A stretch of 64,000 nucleotides of DNA, taken from contig JBANSL010000017.1 in the NCBI GenBank assembly GCA_037127255.1, positions 65,021,857-65,085,856 on the forward strand, in the 5' to 3' direction. Source of the stretch: Persicaria tinctoria (lineage: Eukaryota > Streptophyta > Magnoliopsida > Caryophyllales > Polygonaceae). The position numbers and the translations under genes were made by a program. This document shows, one piece after another, positions 11,043 through 20,529 of the stretch (positions are counted from its first letter, which is position 1; each line of letters starts with the position of its first letter). Below the pieces are notes generated by a model. That model saw only the letters and a program-made list of their open reading frames with translations. It ran no database searches and was not told the DNA's origin.

Positions 11043-12662
11043 TCAAAAGGTTCGCCTTCTAGCCCGAGAGTCTGGTCGTGAACTTTTCGAGAATAGGAGC
11101 AAAGGTCGATTTCGTAGCACGCTTGTGCAAGATAGGATCATAGGAACCCCAAGATAATTACCGAGGTCCCTAGTTACCTCAATTCCGGCCATAGTCTGAA
11201 TTCTCCCTTTCAGCTCGTTGCTAACATTCCAAGAGACATAGGCTTTCGACTTAGCTTGACTAACACTCAGCCCTGATTTACCACAAAATCTGTCAATGCA
11301 CTCCTTGATCACCTTGACCTGCGAGATAGATGCTTCCGCGAAAAGAAGGATGTCGTCGGCGAATAATAGGTGCGATAGCTTGGGTCCGCCTCTAGTGATC
11401 CTGATAGGCTTCCACTTCCCATCCTCGACAGCGTCCGAGATTATGTGACCCAGCCTCTCCATACATAAAATAAATATGTATGGGGAGATCGGGTCACCCT
11501 GCCGGATACCACGTGAGGGGGTGAATCTCTCGGAAACTTCACCGTTCCAGAGGACATGCATTCTGGGAGTTCTAACGCAGTTCATGATCTGATTCAAACA
11601 ATCTAAAGGCATGCCGACACAGTTCAGGGTTTCCTCTATGAAATCCCAACTTAGTCTATCGTAGGCCTTTTCAAGGTCTAGTTTGAGACACATACATCCC
11701 TTCGCTCCTTGCTTTCTCCTCATAGAGTGAACAACTTCCTGGGCGATTACAATGTTGTCAGAGATAAATCTACCCGGGATAAAACTGCCTTGCATAGGCC
11801 CGACCAACTTCGGCATGAGAGGCTGCAGACGAGTTGTCAGAATCTTCGTGATGGCTTTATAGAGGACGTTGCAAAGGCTGATAGGGAGAAATTGCTTTAT
11901 GCTCTCGGGCTTCCCAACCTTAGGCAAGAGGACGATTAATGTGTCATTCACACCGATCGGCATCTTTGAGGTCGTGAAGAAGTCCCTGACGAAACTCGAC
12001 GCTGAATCGCCCACTAACTTCCAGCACTTTTGGTAAAAGATCGGTTGAAAGTCATCGATGCCGGGCGATTTTAAAGCCCCCATACTGCAGAAGGCCTCAT
12101 GAATCTAAGAGTCAGTGACTGATTTACTCATATTCGTCCAATCCGAAGGATGCAGCTGAGGGAAGAGGTTAGGAAGGGGTTGTTGAAAACCACCAGGGGC
12201 CTCCCATTTGTACAAATTAATAAAGTAATCCAGCGCCAAAGCCTCCAGATCCTCCTTTCCATCTATCCAGCTATCGTCCTCGCCCCTAAGACCTTCCACC
12301 CTATTCCGTTTCCTTCTAATGACAGTGGAAGCGTGGAAAAATTTAGTGTTGCGATCGCCGTAAGCAAGCCATTTCTCACGGGATTTTTGAAACCAGATGA
12401 TCTCTTCTTGCTCCAAGGTAGCATCAAGTTTCTCCCAGATGCTAGTTTCCCAAGCCACAGTAGTCGGGTTAGGACTCCTAGAAAGCTTACGTTGCACATC
12501 ATCGAGGGCTCCCATGAGAGCAGACTTGCGCGCTTGTATCCTCCCGAAGACCTCTTTGTTCCACTTCGACAGATCAACACCCAGCTTGTCAAGAGCCGCC
12601 GGCATTGGGCAGTCATTTTTCCATTTAGATTCTATAAAACTCGAAAACTCCTCATGCGTCAT
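11043..12662 (-). pseudogene. LINE reverse transcriptase domain (disrupted)
   Basis: Two adjacent ORFs separated by a stop near 12104 make up a non-LTR reverse transcriptase. Visible blocks are SPGIDDFQPIFYQKCW, the fingers motif GSFIPGRFISDNIVIAQE, KLDLEKAYDRLSWDF with the catalytic Asp, GIRQGDPISPYIFILCME and the catalytic FADD box LLFADDILLF near 11345-11375. The frame is lost around 11043, and the thumb region continues in another frame to 10495. A fragment of closely related sequence is found around 57220-57380. Confidence 0.93.
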
Positions 12663-13139
12663 TCAAGCTGCCTCAAATCTGAAAGGTCGCCGCTTCTTCT
12701 TTTTCCTCAGCAACGGCTCTAGTTCGAGAAGCAGTGGGCAATGGTCCCAAGAGTAGCGCGGCCGCGGCAGATGGCGGACCCTAGCTTCCGGCCAGTGAAT
12801 CCGACCCTCAATGTTCGTGAGAACTCTGTCCAATCTTTTCGATATAATCCGACCCCCATTACAGACCTTGCTCCAAGTGAAATCCTGCCCGGTGAACCCC
12901 ATATCAATGAGTCTAAAGTCGCTAATCAACTCTCGGAATTTCGGTGAGTCACGATGCACCTCTCCCGAACCTCCCCGAGTCTCTTCCGTGTTAATAATGC
13001 AATTGAAATCACCCCCCACCAAGAGGGGGCCTGGAATTGTTTCCAACAGATTATGAAGAGAAGTCCAGAATGGTTCCCGTCGGCTGACCGTCGGAGGGGC
13101 ATAGACAGCCACCAGATTGCATCTATCCACCCCTGACAT
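12663..13139 (-). pseudogene. LINE endonuclease domain (partial)
   Basis: This segment encodes the C-terminal half of an APE-type endonuclease. It shows GPLLVGGDFNCI (the GDFN motif), RLIDMGFTGQDFTWS and ...SWDHCPLLLE (the SDH-like catalytic region, here WDH). The first part of the domain, with its catalytic Asn and Glu, is missing because the element is 5'-truncated at 13162. It continues in frame into the linker before the reverse transcriptase. Confidence 0.9.
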
Positions 13140-13162
13140 CCCAGAAACATGAATGAAATCAG

Positions 13163-13178
13163 ATTATTTAAGATATCT
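13163..13178. repeat. Right target-site duplication of the L1-type element
   Basis: Exact copy of attatttaagatatct at 9225-9240. Confidence 0.9.
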
Positions 13179-14160
13179 AATTATTAATTATAAGGTGCTT
13201 ATTTAGTTTAACTGGCATATTGGTATTATAATTTAATTTGAATATTTTTTTTAAAAAAATTAGGTGAGTTAAAATTTTCTACTACGAATAATTAACATTA
13301 TATCAATCACAAGTTGATTTAGTGGTTGTGACGTGACGCCTCCACCTCACGTCAAGAGGAAAATGGGTCACCCATATGTAAAGAGGCCGAGCCGATCGAA
13401 TTGGACAACATAAAAAATGATAATTTTTATTATTTTTCTCTTCACTTTCATCAAAAACAAAAAAAAAAATTTCTCTTGATTTTGACATATTATTCTATTT
13501 TTAAAAAATAGATACTCAGTATTTTATTTGTAAAAAATAGGATGGGCTGAGGAGACCGGCAAACCCCAACCTCCGATTTGACTCGTAGTCTGTGTCTGCG
13601 ATGGTCAACCCACTCCAATTAATCCCAAACTCAATCTATCCCAGGCCTGAAAAACCCGAACATGACCCAATTCGCGGTCCGCAACGTTAGTTGGGCCCAC
13701 AGGCACCTCGTCTCCAATACGTACCATACTGCCTCGTTATCCCAGCTGTACGCCTGTACCTCATCTCCAAGGACAAAAATGGAAATTCATCTAGATATGT
13801 AGGGAATCTATTGTCTTTTCTACCATACCCTTTTCCCCTAAATGTCAGGGGCACTTTTGACCAATCCTGACGAAGCAGGAAATCGCCGGACCATTTCAGT
13901 AGTCATGCACGGAAACTGTAAACGCCCAACTCGGCGATCGCCACCTGGAGAGTGGACAGGCCACACTGCGAAATTACGCTATTGCCCTCGACTGCCACAT
14001 CAATCCCCCAATCGCATTCGTGCACGTCGCCATCGCCTTCCCCAATCCGACGGCACCATTCTTAATTCTAGACCCTTCCGAACTTCCTTTGTAACGCGTT
14101 AACCGCCTTAACCTAACCAGAGTTAAATCTGTAAACCACGGTTACTGTCGTTAAGGAACG
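13179..14160. promoter_or_regulatory. Intergenic and upstream region of the PI4K gamma gene
   Basis: AT-rich for the first 370 bases, then GC-richer from about 13550. The open frame at 13842-14102 has no recognisable domain and I do not call it a gene. The promoter of the PI4K gamma gene should lie here, with a leader exon from about 14165, but no unmistakable TATA box was identified. Confidence 0.35.
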
Positions 14161-14400
14161 TTCCTCAGGTTAAAGAGTGGAGACCGGATTTTTTTTCTTT
14201 TGAGCAACGAATCGGAAGAACTACTGAGAGTGAGGGGTACGGTGGATGGGAAGAGGGGATCTCGTTCGGTTGATCTCGATTTCTCTGCAACCTTCCTCTG
14301 GTTCTTCTCGTATGGATTGATCCAGTGCAGTCCATCTCCTCGGCCGTCGTTTGTTTCTGATCCTCTTTTCGCGCTTCGTTTTTCTAGATCTCCTTTTCCG

Positions 14401-15247
14401 GTGAGTTCTTCATGGTTCTCTGAACTTCCTCGGCCTTTTCTGTGATGGAATTGCTACCGGATGGATTCTCTGATTGTTTATTTTGGCGGATCTTCGATCT
14501 GATTGTTTCTTTTCTGCCGACAGGCTCTATATTTGACCGACTATTGCTTTAGATGTTGCATCGATGTCGCCGATTCTTGTTTACAATTGTTTATTTTTGG
14601 TCCTCGATGGATTCTGAAGTTCTTTTGCTGCGATCTACAGTAATTTGTATGCTGATTGTATTCTTGTTCAAAATTTCTGGAGTTCTCTATGTATTAGTTT
14701 TGCCTTTGGCATTAATAAGGAGATGTGATGCGCTCATTTGCGGTGAAATAGGTTGATTCCTTTTTTGTTGTTGTTTGATTTCCATATCTAGGACTGATCT
14801 ATCACTTTACCGGCCCATCCAAGATTATTTGAATGATTGATAGGGTGGATGCCAATCTTTAGCCTCTATTCTGTAAATCTTATTCGCGCAGGATACGATT
14901 CGAACTGGAAAGATTGCTTCTGTCTCGTGTTTGGATGTTCTTCATACCTCCAATTTCTCAAATGAGAAAAAAGTTGTGTACTGATGTATTTGACCTTTCA
15001 TTCTTTCGCCAGTTTACATCTTTATACATAGATATGTTTTAGAAATATGTCTGTGCAGTATTTTGGACTCTGTTTATTTTTGTTTTACTCATTTGGATGT
15101 TTGGATGTAATATGCTGATGTTTTCTTTTGATCATTGAATTGATTTCATGTTACTTTTTACAGATCGCTTTAATAGTATTTTCAAGTATCCAGATGGCCT
15201 TCTCTTTTGATCTTTGAATTGATTTGATTTCATGTTACTTTTAACAG
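14401..15247 (+). other. Predicted 5'UTR intron of the PI4K gamma gene
   Basis: A good donor (tttccg|gtgagt) begins at 14401. Two alternative acceptors follow in a tandem duplication: tttttacag ending at 15163 and ttttaacag ending at 15247. The interval is T-rich with no conserved coding sequence. The assignment rests on splice-site sequence and on the coding exon starting further downstream. Confidence 0.5.
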
Positions 15248-15284
15248 ACCGGTTAATAATTTTTCCAAGTATCCAGATGGCCTT
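15121..15284 (+). repeat. Tandem duplication spanning the leader-intron acceptor
   Basis: An approximately 80-bp unit is present twice in direct order (about 15121-15200 and 15201-15284). It contains ttgatttcatgttacttttt, then an AG acceptor, then aagtatccagatggcct. The copies differ by a few substitutions and a short insertion. Each includes a pyrimidine tract and a usable AG. Confidence 0.8.
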
Positions 15285-15532
15285 TTCGATGTAGTTCCAG
15301 GAGTACACACCTCTGCAACTGGTCTCTTGTGATTCTTGCCCGACTTCTTCAGTTGCAAGGGTGATTTGGGTTGGCGTCTGTTAATTAATGGTTATAAGGC
15401 TGTTGAACATCTTTTGCAATAGTGTTTTCACAGCTACGGAGTTTGGCACTTCTTTGAAAGACGAGAAAGAGCTTTTAGTTGCTACCGCCTCTGATTCTGG
15501 CTGTCAAATACACCAGACTCTCTCTTTCTTTC

Positions 15533-17437
15533 ATGTCTCCCAAGTTGGACAGTCCCGTTCAAACACAGATGGCTGTTGCAGTTCTGAAGAACACTCTTGC
15601 GTTGGAGCGCCATGGGAGCACGAGAGTGGAAGGAAAGCAGACAGCTGCGAGGAGGCGTGTTTTTGTACAGACAGAAACTGGCTGCGTTTTAGGTCTTGAG
15701 TTGGATCGCCGTGATAATGCTCACACTGTGAAGCGGAAGCTGCAGCTTGCTCTTAATGTCCCAACCCAAGGGAGTTCACTGACATTTGGGGATAGGGTTC
15801 TGGAGGGTGACCTTAGTGCCATTCGACAGGATTCACCACTTCTTTTAACAAGGAACCAGTTACATAGGAGTTCGTCTACACCATGCCTCTCACCTTCTGG
15901 GAGAGAGACTCAACAAGGAGATACTGGTTGTCCTATTGAAGTACTGGGGCATACTGATTGCTTTGACAATACTAGGCAAATGGTAAGGGAAATTGTAAAG
16001 GCAATCAAGCACGGAGTTGATCCAGTACCTGTACAGAGTGGCCTCGGAGGTGCTTACTATTTCAGAAACGTTAGAGGAGAGTGTGTTGCTATTGTGAAGC
16101 CCACAGATGAGGAGCCTTTTGCACCCAATAACCCAAAAGGCTTTACTGGCAAGGCTCTTGGACAGCCAGGGCTGAAGCGTTCTGTTCGGGTTGGGGAGAC
16201 TGGCATTAGAGAGGTGGCAGCTTATCTTTTGGATGACGGTCACTTTGCAAATGTACCTGCCACTGTTCTAGTGAAGGTGACTCACTCTATCTTCAATGTC
16301 AATGGGAACAAACCTAATGAGAAGAAATCAGTTAGCAAGATTGCATCCTTACAGCAATTCATTTCACATGATTTTGATGCCAGCGATCATGGAACTTCAA
16401 GCTTTCCTGTTTATGCTGTGCATCGAATTGGTATACTGGATATTAGGATTCTTAACACTGATAGGCATGGTGGTAACCTTCTAGTGAGGAAGCTAGATGG
16501 TTCTGGTAGGTTCGGGGTAGTGGAGCTCATTCCTATTGATCATGGCCTTTGCCTCCCTGAGAGTTTGGAGGATCCGTACTTTGAGTGGATCCACTGGCCT
16601 CAAGCATCGATCCCATTTTCAGAGGATGAGCTTGAATACATCAAGAATCTTGATCCTGGTCGGGATTGTGAGATGCTGAAGAAGGAGCTTCCAATGATTC
16701 GAGAGGCTTGTCTGAGGGTGCTGGTACTTTGCACTACTTTCCTCAAGGAAGCTGCAACTTATGGTCTTTGCCTTGCTGAAATCGGGGAGATGATGACTAG
16801 GGAGTTCCGTAATGGGGAAGAAGAGCCCAGCGAACTCGAGGTTGTCTGCTTGGAAGCAAGGAGGCTGATAGCAGCAGAGAGGGAGCTACTCTCTCCGAGA
16901 TCTCAAGCTGGAGCTGATGAATTCCTGTTTGACATAGAATACGAGGACCTTGGCTGGGAATTTACTATGAAGACTGCAGGGAATGATTTCATTACCCGAT
17001 CACCATCACCTTCTTACTTGAGTATGGGAAGCAGTAATGGCAGAAGTCTTCTGTCGAGGTTGGAAGAAAGTGTTGAAGAAGATGAAAGCGAAGGCGACGA
17101 AATCTTCAGTGATAGTCACGGACTTCCAGCTCTGGGGAAATTCCCTTCTGTCTCAAATATCTCAATGTCCCTCAAGAACACTGGTCTTGGAGAGAAGCCT
17201 CCAAAGCTTCAAGCAGCGAAATCAGAAAACTGGAATGCATCATTTGGACACAGGAGTGCCGGTGATCAGCTTCCAGCTAGTCCCAGTTTTGTGAAGGTAG
17301 CCGACATGGGCGAGGAAGAGTGGGCTGCGTTCCTCGTGAAGTTCAAGGAGCTGCTGTCCCCTGCATTCGCTAAGCGTAAAACCGTGATCGCTGGTCAGAG
17401 GCAGAGACAGAGGCTCGGGACTTCTTGCCAGTTTTGA
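15533..17437 (+). CDS. PI4KG: Phosphatidylinositol 4-kinase gamma (type II, ubiquitin-like domain)
   Basis: This intronless coding exon encodes 634 residues. The ORF opens at 15479, but I place the start at 15533 (MSPKLDSPVQTQMAVAV), where similarity to plant PI4K gamma 5/6-type proteins begins. Residues 43-110 form a ubiquitin-like domain (VFVQTETGCVLGLELDR). The PI3/PI4-kinase-like domain follows. It has GGAYYFRN, a candidate ATP-binding Lys189 in VAIVKPTDEEPF, a catalytic-loop Asp310 and Asn315 in NTDRHGGNLLV, and a metal-binding Asp336 in IPIDHGLCLPE. A serine-rich acidic tail of about 200 residues ends at QF. All key residues are present, so it looks functional. Family members are assigned to PtdIns to PtdIns4P phosphorylation, although several plant gamma members act mainly as protein kinases. 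Location is probably cytosol, membrane or nucleus. An overlapping upstream ORF begins at 15388. The exact paralogue is not assigned. Confidence 0.95.
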   Translation: MSPKLDSPVQTQMAVAVLKNTLALERHGSTRVEGKQTAARRRVFVQTETGCVLGLELDRRDNAHTVKRKLQLALNVPTQGSSLTFGDRVLEGDLSAIRQDSPLLLTRNQLHRSSSTPCLSPSGRETQQGDTGCPIEVLGHTDCFDNTRQMVREIVKAIKHGVDPVPVQSGLGGAYYFRNVRGECVAIVKPTDEEPFAPNNPKGFTGKALGQPGLKRSVRVGETGIREVAAYLLDDGHFANVPATVLVKVTHSIFNVNGNKPNEKKSVSKIASLQQFISHDFDASDHGTSSFPVYAVHRIGILDIRILNTDRHGGNLLVRKLDGSGRFGVVELIPIDHGLCLPESLEDPYFEWIHWPQASIPFSEDELEYIKNLDPGRDCEMLKKELPMIREACLRVLVLCTTFLKEAATYGLCLAEIGEMMTREFRNGEEEPSELEVVCLEARRLIAAERELLSPRSQAGADEFLFDIEYEDLGWEFTMKTAGNDFITRSPSPSYLSMGSSNGRSLLSRLEESVEEDESEGDEIFSDSHGLPALGKFPSVSNISMSLKNTGLGEKPPKLQAAKSENWNASFGHRSAGDQLPASPSFVKVADMGEEEWAAFLVKFKELLSPAFAKRKTVIAGQRQRQRLGTSCQF

Positions 17438-19235
17438 AGGCCCAAGGCAGGATATATTGCCCAGAGGAACAACGCTTGGTAGGTCCGTTTGAGCGCGATG
17501 AGGCATGTCGTAGGGTAGATCAGGTACACGACTATCTTTGGTGGAAGTAGTACGAAAATACGAGTGGGTGGACTAAATATGTAAATATTCTTTTGGCTAC
17601 GACTGAGTTTGAGGTTCAACCAAAATACCGGGTTTGGTTGGGTTGCTCACTGCTTGGTCGGAGTTTCCCGTAATGGCGCTTATGCCTGCTTTCGTTGTGC
17701 ATCTTGTAGAGATGTTTGATAAATAAGTTTGTTTGTAGAAAAGAAATGAAAGCTTGAAAAGAGAACCAAAAACCAAAAAGGAGAGTAATGTTTTGTAGAT
17801 ACTGAATGGATCCCTCCCTTTGTTCTGTACTGCCTGATGGAGAGGCAGCTTGCAGGTATGAACTATGAAGCTTTATAAAGCACTTGTTTTGTTTGATAAC
17901 TGTTGCTTAGTGTTGTGTTTTCATCTTTTGATTGATCATTATGCACTTAATTTAGTAATAATAATAATAATAATTAAAAAAGGCGGTGTATAATCAAGGG
18001 TCATTTTCTACATAGCTGGACGAAAAGGACATGGTATGTCATGTTATTTGTTGTTTTGACATCTGCCTACACTACAATTAAGCATAAAATGATTCGTCTT
18101 GTCTTTGACAAATACATGGGTTCTCCCATTGGAAGCTCTGAAATGCCTTTGCAACTTGCAAGCACCAACGAAATGACATTTTTTCTTCATTCGACGTGTA
18201 GAAGCATTATAGCAAGGTGGGGAAAGATCTAATCTCGAGACCTCGTAGATATTGGGTGAGAGATGCACTAAATTTTCTTGCCTTGAAAACTATTAGAAAG
18301 TCGAGTTCTATTTACAAATAAAAAAAATGAATGGGTTTCAAGGGCTGTAGTCTGTAGATGATCATATAATTATTCATATATCGTGCTTGCTTATTATAAT
18401 CCAAGCTCTGTATCAAACTAATACTATATTTTATATGAGTTTACAAGTGGAAGAAGATTCTTAATTAAAAAAGCAGATGGGAGATTAGGATGAACTGAAA
18501 GGATAAGATAAAGTTAAAGCATGTGGGGTTGGTGAGCAAGCATCATCAATCACCCATACTCTTAATTTAGCAGTAAAGTAACAAATGTTATGAAACTATA
18601 CTGTTCTACAGTATAATCATAATTAAATTTGAACCTATAAACCACTGCTATTTCCACTAAGAAGTAGGTTATTCAACAATCAAATGTATTTTGTGATTTT
18701 TTATATATTTAAAATCAACTATAGTTGTTAACAATAAAGATTTGTCCTTTTCGTGATATAGCTCAAAGATTCAGAGTCAAATCACAAAACTTGATATGTT
18801 CTTGAGAGTTCGTCAGGTTTGGAAACTGATCAAGTGATTATGGTTGAGTTGGAAGTGGTAGGGATTTGGGAAGCAATTTTTTTTTTTAAAAAAAAGAGAG
18901 CTATCCAATTCAACAGTCACATCTGATGTATGGAGGAGAGGCTAAACATTGGTAGAACGTTATGAAAACAAAAAAACAAAAGGGACAACATAAATTCGAC
19001 GTATTTTTGTTCTTGGAGTGCATTCGAAATCCCAAATGCAGTAACAGAAACTAAACATCACGTTATTCATATGGCCTTGTTTATATCTGATCAAATTGCT
19101 CAATCATGTGTGTTCAGTGTCGAGGGGCTAATTTACATGAACTTATTGCAAAAGTTTGATATCATTAGCAAATCCAGCAGCTCAGGACGCAGGAGCTTAT
19201 TGCAGTAAGTCACGAGCATTCATCCCTGAATGCAC
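17438..19235. other. 3'UTR of the PI4K gamma gene and intergenic DNA
   Basis: The first few hundred bases should be 3'UTR, with AATAAG-type polyadenylation signals near 17720. A short (AAT)n run sits near 17955-17975. Small ORFs around 18041-18268 show no domain. No gene recognised in the remainder. Confidence 0.45.
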
Positions 19236-19592
19236 TCCTCACAACACTCGGTGCACCCAACACTCGGTGCACCCTACGGTGCACCACGAAATTATTTCGG
19301 GTATAATTTTACATTAAAAAAATTTAAAAAAATATGTTTACATTCCACGTACTTATATTTATATGTTTATAAACTTTTTTTTGGGAAAAATCATGTTTTA
19401 AAAAAACATAAAATTTATTTTCTAATATAATTGATCTTTTAACTTTATATTTTTTTAAAATGAATTTTTTTACAATAAAAGTTTATAAACATATAAATTT
19501 AAGTATGTGGAATGTAAATATATTATTTTTAAATTTTTTTAATGTAAAATTATACCCGAAATAATTTCGTGGTGCACCGGGTGTTGTAAAGG
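19236..19592. mobile_element. Foldback MITE related to the 6.9 and 7.4 kb elements
   Basis: The left arm contains ggtgcaccacgaaattattt followed by cgggtataattttacatt. The right arm contains the reverse complement of both blocks and ends gggtgttgtaaaggatcc. The arms are about 150 bp with an AT-rich centre carrying atatgtttataaact and its complement. The outer left arm has the short unit acactcggtgcaccc duplicated. Non-coding. Confidence 0.75.
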
Positions 19593-19599
19593 ATCCACA

Positions 19600-20529
19600 C
19601 TCCCTCTTTTGCGCACCCTTTCATCTTTGCCACCACTGGTGATCTTGATCACATCCCTCTTTCACAAACAAAAATCGACATTTATGAGATTGAAACTTAT
19701 CCTGCTTTGGTTATCCACCATTCTTTAGTGGGTCGTGGTGGCAGGGCCACAAATATATAAAGTTTTGAAGTTACCATATTTCATCACAAAAAATTGAACA
19801 AAGGAATTCCTTACAAAGATTCTGATGGAGTTATGTTTGGAAGTTTATCTTCCTATATACAATGAACTGTTTTTGAATTCATTTTAATCATTAAAGGTCA
19901 TCTATATCACATAGTAAAAAATTACGTGAATGATGAATTGTAGTTTCGAGTTTGAATCGCTTATAAATCAATTAGTTCTTGTTATCAATTCATGGGTTAC
20001 CCTAAGACTTACTGAAACCTCAAAATGTTGTGGATCAATATGAGTCGAATGAAGTAAATTTACGAATCTGAGAATTGGTAGATCTTGATGGAGTTACAAT
20101 ACGTGCAAGGAGGGATGAAGAATGACCATGGACCATTTGCAAATTGTACAAAGTTAATACCGAGTAAGGAGGAAGAACAGATTTTCAGCTACTGATCGAT
20201 CAAGTGAAGATTTTGATTTCTGCTTACCAGGATTTTGCGGCTCTGATAACATTTAATCCGAAAAGATTCACTTTAAAATTATACTAGAAAAATCATTCTG
20301 TAGATTGTTATTAAAAAAAAAGAAAAACGGAAGCAGATAACAGAATTGCTGAGATGGAAGAACACCCACCTCACAATTTCATGACACATCCCTCCAAATT
20401 CCAAAAGCCATCACCTTCTCTCCCAATTGCGTTTCTTCGAATTCTAGAACCCTCCAGACCCGTTAAACCCTTCCGCCAAAGGGGTTTTACTCCCACACTC
20501 AAACTTCTACCATCGTCTCATTCCCATCG
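19600..20529. promoter_or_regulatory. Upstream region and leader of the HSP90C gene
   Basis: AT-rich sequence becoming C/T-rich just before the HSP90C start, as in plant leaders. An ATG at 20354 opens a 101-codon frame that overlaps the HSP90C start in another phase. It would be an upstream ORF only if transcription starts 5' of it. No sure TATA box was picked. Confidence 0.35.

Larger units (their letters stand above)
9241..13162 (-). mobile_element. 5'-truncated L1-type LINE retrotransposon, 3.9 kb
   Basis: On the minus strand the order is a partial AP endonuclease (13139-12663), reverse transcriptase (12662-11043), a zinc-finger-like zf-RVT region (about 10480-10090) and RNase H (about 9990-9430). 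A poly(A) tail follows, seen as nine Ts at 9241-9249. Exact 16-bp target-site duplications flank it. The endonuclease N-terminus, ORF1 and 5'UTR are absent, as expected from incomplete target-primed reverse transcription. Stops and frame changes at about 12105, 11043 and 10495 show it is dead, but the perfect TSD suggests moderate age. It lies between the PTF2-type gene and the PI4K gamma gene. It belongs to the plant L1 clade with a C-terminal RNase H. Confidence 0.95.
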
